Source: Sphingomonas kyeonggiensis (GTDB lineage: Bacteria > Pseudomonadota > Alphaproteobacteria > Sphingomonadales > Sphingomonadaceae). Taken from it: a stretch of 64,000 bases of DNA. Made by a program: the position numbers and the translations under genes. Below the pieces are notes generated by a model, which did no database searches, had not been told where the DNA came from, and worked only from the letters and a program-made list of their open reading frames with translations. The stretch is from the NCBI RefSeq assembly GCF_014196745.1, contig NZ_JACIEH010000004.1, positions 186,001 through 250,000 of the forward strand, given 5' to 3'. Positions 8,463-16,736 of this stretch are shown piece by piece (positions within the stretch are counted from its first letter, which is position 1; each line of letters starts with the position of its first letter).

Positions 8463-9386
8463 ATGAGCGATACGAAAGTTCCGAGCCGCGTTTTCCGCCC
8501 TGCCCAGCAGGAAGTGCAGAACGCCAACACCGCCACCGGCACCCCGCAGACCGAGCACCCCGCCTACCGCCTCGCCTTCCAGGACATGGACTTCCTGTTG
8601 CGCGAGGATCTGCGGCCGGTGCGCTTCCAGCTCGAGCTGCTCAAGCCGCAGCTGCTGCTCGACGAGGCGCACATCAAGTCGACCTTCGTCATCTATGGCT
8701 CGGCGCGCATTCCCGAGCCGAGCAAGGCGGGCGCGCTGCTCGAGCTGGCCGAGACGCCGCAGCAGAAGATCATCGCCGAGCGGCTGGTCGAGAAGTCCAA
8801 ATATTACGACGTCGCCCGCGAGCTGGCGCAGCTCGCCTCCAACTTCCCGCTCGACGAGGCGGGGAACCGCCACTTCGTGGTGACCTCGGGCGGCGGCCCT
8901 TCGATCATGGAAGCGGCGAATCGCGGTGCACGCGACGTGGGCGCCGACACGATCGGCCTCAACATCCTGCTGCCCCACGAGCAGGCGCCGAACCCGTACG
9001 TCACGCCGGGCCTGTCGATGCAGTTCCACTATTTCGCCCTGCGCAAGATGCACTTCCTGCTGCACGCGCGCGCGGTGGCGGTTTTCCCGGGCGGCTTCGG
9101 CACGTTCGACGAATCGTTCGAGCTGCTCACCCTGATCCAGACCGGCAAGATCGAACCGATCCCGGTGCTGTTCTACGGCAAGGACTTCTGGACCCGCGTC
9201 GTCAATTTCGAAGCGCTGTGCGAGGAAGGCGTGATCTCGCCCAAGGACCTGAACCTGTTCCACTTCTGCGAGACCGCAGAAGAGGGCTGGCAGATCGTCC
9301 AGGACTTCTGGAAGGACAAGGATCACACGGTGATCGCGCGTCCTCGCCCGGGGATCGACAAGCCCGAGACCGTGCTCAAGCCATAG
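8463..9386 (+). CDS. LOG family protein (nucleotide 5'-monophosphate phosphoribohydrolase-like)
   Basis: The 307-residue product carries the family glycine-rich block GGGPSIMEAANRGARD and the signature PGGFGTFDESFELLTLIQTGK (written PGGFGT-x-DE, the PGGxGTxxE motif). Members convert cytokinin ribotides or purine monophosphates to free bases plus ribose phosphate. An additional N-terminal region of about 90 residues (AYRLAFQDMDFLLREDLRP) marks the longer subfamily. The ATG at 8463 is chosen over a TTG at 8427 because no homologous sequence precedes it. The last 11 bases overlap the convergent NTF2-like gene. Confidence 0.85.
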   Translation: MSDTKVPSRVFRPAQQEVQNANTATGTPQTEHPAYRLAFQDMDFLLREDLRPVRFQLELLKPQLLLDEAHIKSTFVIYGSARIPEPSKAGALLELAETPQQKIIAERLVEKSKYYDVARELAQLASNFPLDEAGNRHFVVTSGGGPSIMEAANRGARDVGADTIGLNILLPHEQAPNPYVTPGLSMQFHYFALRKMHFLLHARAVAVFPGGFGTFDESFELLTLIQTGKIEPIPVLFYGKDFWTRVVNFEALCEEGVISPKDLNLFHFCETAEEGWQIVQDFWKDKDHTVIARPRPGIDKPETVLKP

Positions 9387-9771
9387 TGAGGTAGAGCTCG
9401 GCCTCGATCACCCAGTCGGCGCCGAGCCGGCGCCATTTGGCGGTGTAGGTCCCCGAGGCCTGCACCGCCCCGCTCGCCGCCGACACACCCTGCCAGGCGC
9501 CATGCTCGAAGGCGATCGGCTCCACCGGTGAGGCGAGGATCGTCTCGGGCGTGCGGGTGTAGATGCTGCGATCGCGCGCGGCGAATTCGCGCTTCCAGGC
9601 GAGAAGCTGCGCCTTGCGGCCCGAGATCAGCGCCGAATCGGTACCGGCGACCAGTACGACATCGTTCGCCAGGATCGGGCCGATCGCATTGAGATCGGCC
9701 TCGGCCAGCGCGCGATTGAACGCCGCGCGGCGCAGGCGGATGGCGAGTTCGGGACCGGGTTGCGAGACCAT
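9376..9771 (-). CDS. NTF2-like / DUF4440-type nuclear transport factor 2 fold protein
   Basis: The 131-residue cytoplasmic protein has the SnoaL/DUF4440 pattern: an N-terminal helix pair LRRAAFNRALAEADLNAIGPIL, a strand with NDVVLVAGTDSALISGRKA, and terminal strands GTYTAKWRRLGADWVIEAELY. Proteins of this fold bind small ligands or act as minor isomerases or hydrolases; nothing identifies a substrate. It lies 12 bp after the HD-GYP gene on the same strand and is probably co-transcribed. Its 3' end overlaps the LOG gene by 11 bp. Confidence 0.75.
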   Translation of the reverse strand: MVSQPGPELAIRLRRAAFNRALAEADLNAIGPILANDVVLVAGTDSALISGRKAQLLAWKREFAARDRSIYTRTPETILASPVEPIAFEHGAWQGVSAASGAVQASGTYTAKWRRLGADWVIEAELYLTMA

Positions 9772-9783
9772 GACCTCCTCTAG

Positions 9784-10869
9784 CTAGGCGGGGCCGAACA
9801 CGTCCAGCAGCCACGCCCGCTTCGCCTCGAAATCGGCGAGCCCCCATTTCGCCGCGACTTCCAGCCCGACGATCGGATCCGAGCGGGTCGCGATACGTAC
9901 CGGCGCCAGCTCGCGCTTCGTGTTCGCACAGAGGAAGACCGCGACATCGGGCGTGGTCGGCGAATCGGCGGGCTCGTCGATCACCACCGCGAGGCGCTGG
10001 CTCTCGAGCCGGACCAGTGCGCCGACCGGGAACACGCCGAGCAACGCACGGAAGGCGCGCAGCACGCGCGGGTCGAAATGGCCGGTGGTGCCCATCATCC
10101 AGTCGAGCGCCGCCCCGGGCGACCAACTGCGCTTATAGGCGCGGTTCGAGGTGACTGCGTCGAACACGTCGCACACCGCCGCCATCCGGGCATGGATGCT
10201 CAGCGTCTTCTGCGAGATGCCCGAGGGATAGCCGCCGCCGTCGATCCGCTCGTGATGATGCAGGCAGACATCGAGCGCGATCTCCGATTCGATCCCCGAA
10301 TCGCGCAGCAGCTCATAGCCGCGCAGCGTATGCGCCTGGACCCGGGCATATTCGTCGAGATCGAGCGGGCCGGGCTTGTTGAGCAGATCGGCATCGATCC
10401 GCGCCTTGCCGATATCGTGGAGCAGGCCGGCCAGGCCGATCTCCTGGGTGAGTTCGGGCGGCAGGCGCAGCTCATTCCCGAGCGCGAGCATCAGCCCGCA
10501 GACCGCGACCGAATGGAAATAGGTATATTCGTCGTGCAGCTTGAAGCGCGTGACACTGGGCAAGGCGGTGGGGCTGCGCGCGACCGAGGCGGCGATCGCC
10601 GAGACCACCGGCGCGAGATTGGCAGCCTGGATCTTCCGGCCGAAGCGGATGTCCGAGAAGGTCTCTGTGACGCTGTCCTTCGCCAGACCGACGATCTCGC
10701 GGGCCCGGTCGCGCTCCACCGCCAGGCTGGCAGGGCGGGCGTTGGTGTGGAGCCGGGTGGCGGACAGCCGCCGGGGCGCGGACGCAGGGCTGGCCGACGG
10801 CGCCTCAACGCTGCCGAGATCACGCCATTCGCCGGCGTTCAATCCGTCCGAAGACGGCAAATCCCCCAT
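9784..10869 (-). CDS. HD-GYP domain phosphodiesterase (c-di-GMP type)
   Basis: The 361-residue soluble protein has an HD-GYP domain from about residue 115. The HD doublet is in LLHDIGKARID (151-152), the HHHERIDGGGYPSG block holds the GYP residues at 213-215, and AVCDVFDAVTSNRAYK completes the metal site. Such domains hydrolyse cyclic di-GMP to GMP or pGpG, lowering the signal and favouring motility over biofilm. The N-terminal 110 residues are not a recognised sensor. The ATG at 10869 follows GGGGGAT; an in-frame TTG-type extension to 10956 is less likely. It heads a likely two-gene unit with the NTF2-like protein. Confidence 0.88.
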   Translation of the reverse strand: MGDLPSSDGLNAGEWRDLGSVEAPSASPASAPRRLSATRLHTNARPASLAVERDRAREIVGLAKDSVTETFSDIRFGRKIQAANLAPVVSAIAASVARSPTALPSVTRFKLHDEYTYFHSVAVCGLMLALGNELRLPPELTQEIGLAGLLHDIGKARIDADLLNKPGPLDLDEYARVQAHTLRGYELLRDSGIESEIALDVCLHHHERIDGGGYPSGISQKTLSIHARMAAVCDVFDAVTSNRAYKRSWSPGAALDWMMGTTGHFDPRVLRAFRALLGVFPVGALVRLESQRLAVVIDEPADSPTTPDVAVFLCANTKRELAPVRIATRSDPIVGLEVAAKWGLADFEAKRAWLLDVFGPA

Positions 10870-10962
10870 GCGCCCAATCCCCCGGCCATGCGGCTCTATT
10901 TGTAGGATTTTACGTAATTTGTCCGAGGCTTGGGAAGCAATCGAGCCACATGCCAAAATGGG

Positions 10963-11889
10963 TCAATCGCGCAGCTCGCCCACCAGGGTGGCGAGCGTGG
11001 CCAGCATCTGGTCGAAATGCAGGGTGATGCGCCGGTTGTTGGCGATGTGGCGCTCGCCCAGCATCACGCGGGCGGGCACGAACACCCCGCCATCCTTCCA
11101 GGTGACCAGCTCGGCCGCGACCAGCGCGACGACGCGGCGGCGCACGGTCTCGAAGGGCAGGTCGATCGCGCGGGCGAGCGCACGCAACGTCACCGGCTCG
11201 CGCAGATCGTCGGGCGGCGGCATGTCCTCGGACGAATAGAGCCGGGCGAGATCCGGATCCGCCGTGACGCGGCGGACATTGATCGCCGTGATCGCGGCGA
11301 CGATCGTGCCGGCGGTGACGTCACCATAGAGTTCGGTGAGCGTCTCCAATGCGCGCAGGCAGAAGGCGAGGATCAGCCTTTCGACCACGCCGGCCGGCAA
11401 GGCTGCGACACCGGCGTCCAGCGCAGCGATGGCGGGATCATAGCCGGCCTCGGCAAGAATCCCCAGCGTCCGCATCAGATCGGCGGCATCCTCGGCCGCC
11501 AGGCGGCCGAGCGCATCACCTTCGAAAAAGCGGGGCGCGACGCAGAAGCCGCTGTCGCCGCGGACCAGCAGACCTTCCTCGACCAGCTCTGCCGCGCGCC
11601 GACGCACGGTGGTGTGCGGCAGGCACATCGAATGGGCGATGGCGGTGGCATTGACCGGCCGGCCGAGCGTGCCCGCATCCTCCACCCCGATCCACCGACC
11701 GGACGCGGCATCGCGATAGGGATGGTGGGCGATGCTGCCGCCCAGCACCACTTCGAACACGAAGCCGGCCAGCCGTTCCTGGGGCACCAGCGCGAGCCCG
11801 CGCCGGCTGCGCGCCAGCAGCAGTTCGGAGACCTGGCGCGCGACGAGCCGGGTCGAGCGCTTGCGGGACTGCGCGACGGGCATCTGCAT
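10963..11889 (-). CDS. Hypothetical protein with two winged-helix DNA-binding regions
   Basis: The 308-residue protein has two helix-turn-helix segments of the GntR/MarR-like winged type: NATAIAHSMCLPHTTVRRRA with ELVEEGLLVR near residues 80-110, and LRALARAIDLPFETVRRRVV with LVAAELVTW near residues 240-270. Both share the (T/E)TVRRR recognition helix, so they are likely an internal duplication. The region between is helical and Ala/Leu-rich. No effector domain is recognised. Start is ATG 11889, or ATG 11883 two codons later; the longer open frame passes through the cytochrome terminator. I infer a DNA-binding regulator, but no target is visible. Confidence 0.7.
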   Translation of the reverse strand: MQMPVAQSRKRSTRLVARQVSELLLARSRRGLALVPQERLAGFVFEVVLGGSIAHHPYRDAASGRWIGVEDAGTLGRPVNATAIAHSMCLPHTTVRRRAAELVEEGLLVRGDSGFCVAPRFFEGDALGRLAAEDAADLMRTLGILAEAGYDPAIAALDAGVAALPAGVVERLILAFCLRALETLTELYGDVTAGTIVAAITAINVRRVTADPDLARLYSSEDMPPPDDLREPVTLRALARAIDLPFETVRRRVVALVAAELVTWKDGGVFVPARVMLGERHIANNRRITLHFDQMLATLATLVGELRD

Positions 11890-11908
11890 CACGACGGAAC
11901 CGCCAAAC

Positions 11909-11940
11909 CAAAAGCGCCGCGGAACGATCCGCGGCGCCTT
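11909..11940 (-). terminator. Rho-independent terminator of the cytochrome c gene
   Basis: On the minus strand a 13-bp GC-rich stem (AAGGCGCCGCGGA / TCCGCGGCGCTT) with a TCGT loop is followed by TTTTGGTTT. It sits 28 bp after the cytochrome stop codon. Confidence 0.8.
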
Positions 11941-11968
11941 GTAGATCCGATCCCGTAGAAAGGCGTCC

Positions 11969-12643
11969 TCAGACGCCCTTCTTCTCGGCCGGCGCCTTGG
12001 CGGCGGGATCCTTGGAAGGCGCGCCCTCGGCCGGAGTCGCCTCGTTCGAGAGATTGCCGCCCGCGGCATGATCGTCGGTGGCATTGCCCTCGGCGGGGGC
12101 CGCACCGGCGGCCGGCGCTGCCGGCAACGGCAGGTTCGAGCCCTGGGCGTTCAGATAGGCGATGACGTTGGCACGTTCCTGGGCGTCCGGGATGCCGGCG
12201 AAGGTCATCTTGGTGCCGGTGGCGAACTTGCGCGGATTGGTCAGCCACGCATCCATCTTGTCGAAGTCCCACTTGCCGCCGACGGCCTTGAGCGCGTCGG
12301 AGAAGGCGAAGCCGCCCTTGCCCTCGGCAATGCCCTCACCCATCGTCGCATAGAGATTCGGACCGATGCCGTTGGCGCCGCCCTGGTTGATCGTGTGGCA
12401 GGCCATGCACTTCTTGAACGAAGCCTCGCCCTTGGCGACATCCGCCTTGGCCAGACGGGTCGCGATCGGCTCGGCGACCGCCGCCGCACCGCCTTCGCTG
12501 GCTTCCTCTACACCTTCGATCACATAACCCATGTGCTCGGGGCGCTCGGCATGGAAGTACATTCCGCTGGCGATCGATAGTCCGAGCGCAGCAATCCCCC
12601 CCGCAAGTGCCCATCCCGCGATCGTATTGAAGCGATTGTCCAT
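11969..12643 (-). CDS. Membrane-anchored class I cytochrome c
   Basis: The 224-residue protein has one N-terminal membrane segment (TIAGWALAGGIAALGLSIASG) that stays uncleaved and anchors a periplasmic haem domain. Haem attachment is CMACH in FKKCMACHTINQGGANGIG; the axial Met is in GTKMTFAGI and the last helix is ERANVIAYLN. This resembles CycM-type cytochromes that pass electrons between the bc1 complex and terminal oxidases. The C-terminal tail is Ala/Pro/Glu-rich and low-complexity. It diverges from pheA. Confidence 0.92.
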   Translation of the reverse strand: MDNRFNTIAGWALAGGIAALGLSIASGMYFHAERPEHMGYVIEGVEEASEGGAAAVAEPIATRLAKADVAKGEASFKKCMACHTINQGGANGIGPNLYATMGEGIAEGKGGFAFSDALKAVGGKWDFDKMDAWLTNPRKFATGTKMTFAGIPDAQERANVIAYLNAQGSNLPLPAAPAAGAAPAEGNATDDHAAGGNLSNEATPAEGAPSKDPAAKAPAEKKGV

Positions 12644-12707
12644 GAAATGCCCCTGCGGATATGTTGCGCTTCTTTAAAGCCGCCCTTGCAGCGAAAGCAA
12701 GCGGGGC

Positions 12708-12736
12708 TTGCGGCTACGAGGTTCGGCAGCTAGCGC
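12708..12736 (+). promoter_or_regulatory. Candidate pheA promoter, near-leaderless
   Basis: TTGCGG (12708-12713), a 17-bp spacer, then TAGCGC (12731-12736). The predicted transcript would begin about 2-3 nt before the ATG at 12746, so little or no ribosome binding site is present. Confidence 0.45.
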
Positions 12737-12745
12737 CCGCGCATT

Positions 12746-13639
12746 ATGGAGAATTTCGCGAGCCCGGCGAGAAAGCTCGTCGCGGAGATGACCGAGGCGG
12801 CCGCAAGGACCCCCGTACGTGCCGTCGCCTTCCAGGGCGCACCGGGCGCCAATTCGCATATCGCGGTGCGCGAATGCTTTCCGGACGGGCTGCCGCTCCC
12901 CTGCTTTTCCTTCGAGGACGCGATCGACGCGGTGAAGGAAGGCCGGGCCGGCTGCGCGATGATCCCGATCGAGAATTCGCTGCACGGCCGCGTTGCCGAC
13001 ATCCACTTCCTGCTGCCCGAATCGGGGCTGTCGATCATCGGCGAGCATTTCCTGCCGATCCGCTACGGGCTGATGGGCCTGGGCCCGATCGAGGGCGTCC
13101 GCCAGGCGATGAGCCATCCCCAGGCGCTCGGCCAGTGCCGCCACTGGCTGAAGGCGCAGGGCATCTCGCCGCTCGCCTATCCCGACACCGCCGGCGCCGC
13201 CGCGATGGTGGCCGAGGACGCAGACCCCGCGGTCGCCGCTCTGGCGCCGCCGGGCGCGGCCGAACTCTACGGCCTGAAGATGCTGGGCGAGGACATCGCC
13301 GATGCCGAGCACAACATGACCCGCTTCGTGATCCTGGCGCGCGAGCCGCTGGTGGCCGAGGAGGAAAGCGGTCCGTTCATGACCACCTTCGTCTTCGAGG
13401 TGAAGAACGTGCCGGCGGCGCTCTACAAGGCGCTGGGCGGCTTCGCGACCAACGGGGTCAACATGACCAAGCTGGAGAGCTACCAGCGCGGCGGCAGCTT
13501 CGCGGCGACCGAGTTCTACACCGACATCGTCGGCAGCCCCGACGAGGCCCCGGTCGCCCGCGCGCTGGAAGAGCTGAAGTTCCACACCAAGTGGATGCGC
13601 GTGCTCGGCACCTACAAGCAGGCCCGCCCGCGGGCGTAA
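12746..13639 (+). CDS. pheA: Prephenate dehydratase
   Basis: This 297-residue monofunctional enzyme decarboxylates and dehydrates prephenate to phenylpyruvate for phenylalanine synthesis. It has the periplasmic-binding-protein-like catalytic lobes (VAFQGAPGANSHIA, MIPIENSLHGRVADIHFLL, HNMTRFVIL with the catalytic Thr-Arg-Phe) and a C-terminal ACT domain (TTFVFEVKNVPAALYKALGGFA, then KLESYQRGGSF) for feedback by phenylalanine. No chorismate mutase domain is fused. It stands alone, with a candidate near-leaderless promoter upstream. Confidence 0.95.
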   Translation: MENFASPARKLVAEMTEAAARTPVRAVAFQGAPGANSHIAVRECFPDGLPLPCFSFEDAIDAVKEGRAGCAMIPIENSLHGRVADIHFLLPESGLSIIGEHFLPIRYGLMGLGPIEGVRQAMSHPQALGQCRHWLKAQGISPLAYPDTAGAAAMVAEDADPAVAALAPPGAAELYGLKMLGEDIADAEHNMTRFVILAREPLVAEEESGPFMTTFVFEVKNVPAALYKALGGFATNGVNMTKLESYQRGGSFAATEFYTDIVGSPDEAPVARALEELKFHTKWMRVLGTYKQARPRA

Positions 13640-13700
13640 ACAGACGCCGAAAGCGACAAGGATTGCGCCGGGACGTGATTCCCGGCGCGATGGCGTTTGC

Positions 13701-13736
13701 TTGACTCAACACCACGAATCGTTGTGTATAGACAAC
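13701..13736 (+). promoter_or_regulatory. Promoter and candidate operator of the XRE regulator
   Basis: TTGACT (13701-13706) is followed after 18 bp by TGTATA (13725-13730). Overlapping the -10 is a perfect inverted repeat GTTGT-gtatag-ACAAC (13721-13736). An operator on the -10 just upstream of a small XRE gene suggests autorepression. Confidence 0.5.
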
Positions 13737-13759
13737 ATATCGTCATTCGAGTCGCCACA

Positions 13760-14002
13760 TTGCCGCAGATTCACAACCGAATTGCCCTGTTCCGTGCCGA
13801 ACGCGGGATGAGCCGGCGCGAGTTGGCCGAAACGGTGGGGGTGAACCCCCAGACGATCGGCTATCTCGAGCGCGGCGACTACAGCCCCAGCCTGGAGCTC
13901 GGCATGAAGATCGCGCAGGCGTTCGACCTGCCGGTCGAGCTCGTCTTCTCCTTCACCCCTTTCGAATCGGTCGCGGCTGCCCTGCGCCGCGCCGCCGAAT
14001 GA
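13760..14002 (+). CDS. XRE-family transcriptional regulator
   Basis: The small (80-residue) helix-turn-helix protein is almost only a Cro/CI-type domain: IHNRIALFRAERGMSRRELA, then VGVNPQTIGYLERGDYSPSL as the recognition helix, then LGMKIAQAFDLPVELVFS. The TTG at 13760 is chosen because a longer frame to 13697 would include the promoter; there is no good ribosome binding site. Its stop overlaps an ATG of the next gene, and the pair is likely one operon of a small regulator with a membrane protein, an arrangement common in sphingomonads. The regulator probably represses its own promoter. Confidence 0.8.
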   Translation: MPQIHNRIALFRAERGMSRRELAETVGVNPQTIGYLERGDYSPSLELGMKIAQAFDLPVELVFSFTPFESVAAALRRAAE

Positions 14003-14016
14003 TGCCGGAGGCCGCC

Positions 14017-14520
14017 ATGTCCAAGTTCAACGAGCGCCTGTTCGCCAAACTCGACGCCGCGTCGGAGCGCACGGGCATTCCCGCGCTGGCCCGGCACGAG
14101 GTGCGGCGCCGCCATCTCCGCTGGATCCCGATATTTGCACTGGCCCTCGCGATCGGCGGCTGGATCTGGGGGCTGGCGCGGCCCGACGCGACGCAGCTCG
14201 GCTATGCCGCGATCTCGGCCGGCTTCGCGCTCGGCGTGTTCCTGCCGATCTTCGGGCCGATCAAGGCCTGGGGCACGCCGGGGGCCGACGAGTTCGACCG
14301 CCAGCTGCGCCAGCGCGCCTTCCTCGCCGGCTTCGCGACGGTGGCCTTCACCGCCTTTCTCGGCCTGTGGCTGACCCTCGCACTCACCCTGATCGGCAAT
14401 TGGAGCCGCGACGTGCTGATCGGGCAGATCGCCAACTTCGCCTATATGCTGTTCGTGCTCTATTTGACCGTTCCGACGCTCTACGCGAGCTGGACGACGC
14501 AGCCTGCCGACGAGGATTGA
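14017..14520 (+). CDS. Four-helix membrane protein of unknown function
   Basis: The 167-residue protein has a soluble N-terminus of about 30 residues and four membrane segments: WIPIFALALAIGGWIWGLA, AAISAGFALGVFLPIFGP, FLAGFATVAFTAFLGLWLTL and FAYMLFVLYLTVPTLYAS. A GTPGADEFDRQLRQRA loop lies between helices two and three. I do not recognise a family. The start at 14017 is set by GGAGG six bases upstream; ATGs at 13999 and 14002 overlap the regulator stop. It is coupled to the XRE regulator gene and may be its target or partner. Confidence 0.7.
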   Translation: MSKFNERLFAKLDAASERTGIPALARHEVRRRHLRWIPIFALALAIGGWIWGLARPDATQLGYAAISAGFALGVFLPIFGPIKAWGTPGADEFDRQLRQRAFLAGFATVAFTAFLGLWLTLALTLIGNWSRDVLIGQIANFAYMLFVLYLTVPTLYASWTTQPADED

Positions 14521-14536
14521 GCTTCCCGTTGAAGCT

Positions 14537-14557
14537 CCCCTCCCTTGCAGGGAGGGG
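14537..14557. terminator. Hairpin between convergent genes
   Basis: CCCCTCCC-ttgca-GGGAGGGG lies between the membrane-protein gene and nudC, which converge. No T-run follows on either strand, so termination is uncertain; it may be a short relative of the intergenic palindromes elsewhere in the window. Confidence 0.35.
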
Positions 14558-14568
14558 AATAAGAGAGG

Positions 14569-15441
14569 CTAAGCCCCCTCCGCCCAGGCCGTCAGCAGCG
14601 TATGGGCGATCGCATAGGGCGGCGGCGCGATGAACGGCGCGGCGGGATCGCGGGCCAGTGCCTGGCGGACCTCGTCGCGGGTGAACCAGCGGGCATCCTC
14701 GAGCTCGTTGGCGTCGATCGCGATCTCGTCGTTCAGCGCCTCGCCGATACAGGCAACCATCAGCGAAGCCGGGAAGGGCCAGGGCTGGCTGGCGACATAG
14801 CGAACCGCACCGACGCGGATACCGGATTCCTCGCACGTCTCGCGGCGTACCGCTTCCTCGATCGCCTCGCCCACCTCGAGGAAGCCGGCCAGCGCAGAGT
14901 AGCGGCCCGGCGGCCAGCTCGGCTGGCGGCCGAGCAGTGCCTTGTCGCCGCTTTCGGCGAGCATGATCACCACCGGCTCGACCCGCGGGAAATGCTCGGC
15001 GCCGCAATGGGGGCAGTGGCGCCCCCAACCGGCGTGCGAGATGCGCGTCGGCGAACCGCAATTGGCGCAGAAACGGTGGCGGCCGTGCCAGAAGACCAGG
15101 CTGCGCGCCGCGGCATAATTGGCGGCATCGGGCGCGGCGAACCGGTCGAGCAGCGCGAACATCGCCAGCGAGCGGCCCATCGGGACGGGCATGTCGTCGG
15201 GCAGCGCCGAGACGAAGCGAGGCACGCCCTGGTCATAACCGAGGAAGAGCAGTTCGCCCTGGGCCTCGGCCAGATCGGTCCAGGTCAGCCGGCCGTCCTC
15301 GTCGAGGATCGGATCGAGCCCGTCGAGCACCAGCAGCCGCGCGCCCGCATCCGCCAGCGCCGCTTCGAGCAGCTCGGGCTGGTGGCGGACACGGTCGGCA
15401 CGGTCGAGCGTGTTGCCGGTGAAGCCCGGCCGCAGATCCAT
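14569..15441 (-). CDS. nudC: NAD(+) diphosphatase / NADH pyrophosphatase (RNA decapping family)
   Basis: NudC hydrolyses NAD(H) to NMN(H) and AMP and, in characterised homologues, removes NAD caps from RNA. The 290-residue protein has an N-terminal domain, a four-Cys zinc ribbon (CANCGSP then CPHCGAEHFPR), the Nudix box GFLEVGEAIEEAVRRE plus TCEESGI, and the diagnostic SQPWPFPASLM motif downstream. ATG 15441 is preferred; a GTG at 15456 overlapping the stop of the upstream hydrolase gene is possible and would mean translational coupling. Both genes probably form one unit with mutY. Confidence 0.93.
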   Translation of the reverse strand: MDLRPGFTGNTLDRADRVRHQPELLEAALADAGARLLVLDGLDPILDEDGRLTWTDLAEAQGELLFLGYDQGVPRFVSALPDDMPVPMGRSLAMFALLDRFAAPDAANYAAARSLVFWHGRHRFCANCGSPTRISHAGWGRHCPHCGAEHFPRVEPVVIMLAESGDKALLGRQPSWPPGRYSALAGFLEVGEAIEEAVRRETCEESGIRVGAVRYVASQPWPFPASLMVACIGEALNDEIAIDANELEDARWFTRDEVRQALARDPAAPFIAPPPYAIAHTLLTAWAEGA

Positions 15442-15452
15442 CTGGCCCGGTT

Positions 15453-16736
15453 TCACTTGGCGATGTCGCCGTAGATCGCCTTGGACACTTCGCGCTTCAG
15501 CGGCGTGTCACCGAACAGGTTGATCATGCCGACGCCGCGCACCTTGTGGACTGGATCGACCCAGGCGATCGTGCCAGCAGCACCACCCCAGCCGAAGGTG
15601 CCCTTGCCCGGGCCGCCGGCCACGTCGTTCAGATAGACCGAGCCGCCGGCGCCGAAGCCCATCTGCGCGCCAGTGTCCTTCGCGGTCTCGTTGAGGATCG
15701 AGGTGTCCGCACCGGCGGGGAGCAGGTTCGACATCGCCACCGCGACCGTCTCGGGCTTGAGGATGCGGGTGCCGTCGAGCGTGCCGCCGTTCAGCAGCAT
15801 GTGGAGGAACCGGTCATAGTCGCGCGCCGACATCACCAGGCCGGCGCCGCCATAGGGGAATTCGGGCTTCTTCAGGTAGATCGAGCCGGCCGCCGGATCG
15901 GCGACGACGCGGGTGGCGCCCATGAAGACATAGTTGCTGGAGAAATTGCCGAGCTTGTCCGCCGGCACCGTCCAGTAGCTCTGCTGCATCTTGAGCGGTG
16001 CGAATATCCGCGTGTTGACGAATTCGTCGAACTTCATGCCGCTCGCCACTTCGATCACCCGGCCGAGCACGTCGAGGCCGATCGAATAGCTCCATTTGGT
16101 GCCGGGCTCGGCGATCAGCGGGAGCGAGGCGGTGCGGTTGGCGAATTCCTCCAGGCTGTCCGGGCGGACGGCCGCCATCTGGCCTTCCATCTGCGCGTTC
16201 ACCTGGGCGGGGTTGATGCCGAGCTTGTTGTACTCGTCGAGCAAAGGCCCCTTGGTGATGATGTTGTAGCCCAGGCCCGCAGTGTGGGTGAGCAGGTGGC
16301 GCACCGTGATCGGGGTCTTCGCCGGACGGGTGGTCAGGTCCTTGGACGGATCGACCAACACCTTCATGTCCTTGAACGCCGGGATGAAGTCGCTGATCGG
16401 CTGATCGAGCCTGAGCTTGCCCTGCTCGACCAGGATCATCGCGGCGATGCCGGTGATCGGCTTGGTCATCGAATAGACCCGCCACAGGCTGTCGATATCC
16501 GCCTTGTGCGCCGTCGGCTCGTCGGCAACGCGGCCTTCGCTCACCACGGTGACGCTGCCATCGGGCCGGCCGGCGAGAATGACGATGCCGGGCACCTTGC
16601 CCTCGGCGACATAGCGCTTCGCCAGCGCGGTCTCGGCCGAAACGTTGGGCGCGGCAGGAGGCTTGGGAGCGGTCTGCGCGAATGCCGGTGCGGCCAGCGC
16701 CGCGATGCCAAAGCCGAAACCGATCAGACCGCGCAT
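15453..16736 (-). CDS. Serine beta-lactamase-like hydrolase (EstB type), secreted
   Basis: The 427-residue protein has a cleavable signal (MRGLIGFGFGIAALAAPAFA). It belongs to the class C beta-lactamase-like serine hydrolases. The nucleophile is in the S-x-x-K motif VYSMTKPITG, the second motif Tyr is in WSYSIGLDVLG, and the late GTFGWGGAAGT replaces KTG, as in the EstB esterases. It more likely cleaves esters or D-peptides than antibiotics. The start at 16736 is supported by AGGAGA five bases upstream and overlaps the 3' end of mutY by 13 bp, so the two are coupled. Confidence 0.87.
   Translation of the reverse strand: MRGLIGFGFGIAALAAPAFAQTAPKPPAAPNVSAETALAKRYVAEGKVPGIVILAGRPDGSVTVVSEGRVADEPTAHKADIDSLWRVYSMTKPITGIAAMILVEQGKLRLDQPISDFIPAFKDMKVLVDPSKDLTTRPAKTPITVRHLLTHTAGLGYNIITKGPLLDEYNKLGINPAQVNAQMEGQMAAVRPDSLEEFANRTASLPLIAEPGTKWSYSIGLDVLGRVIEVASGMKFDEFVNTRIFAPLKMQQSYWTVPADKLGNFSSNYVFMGATRVVADPAAGSIYLKKPEFPYGGAGLVMSARDYDRFLHMLLNGGTLDGTRILKPETVAVAMSNLLPAGADTSILNETAKDTGAQMGFGAGGSVYLNDVAGGPGKGTFGWGGAAGTIAWVDPVHKVRGVGMINLFGDTPLKREVSKAIYGDIAK

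Noticed and set aside
6863..8542. Extension of serC upstream in frame
   Set aside because: It runs antisense to the DUF4328 and extensin-like genes; the serC start at 6862 has a proper ribosome binding site and family alignment.
13400..13500. ESYQ in place of ESRP in the PheA ACT domain as a loss of feedback control
   Set aside because: Alphaproteobacterial prephenate dehydratases often vary here (ESYM and similar), so it is not a sign of altered regulation.
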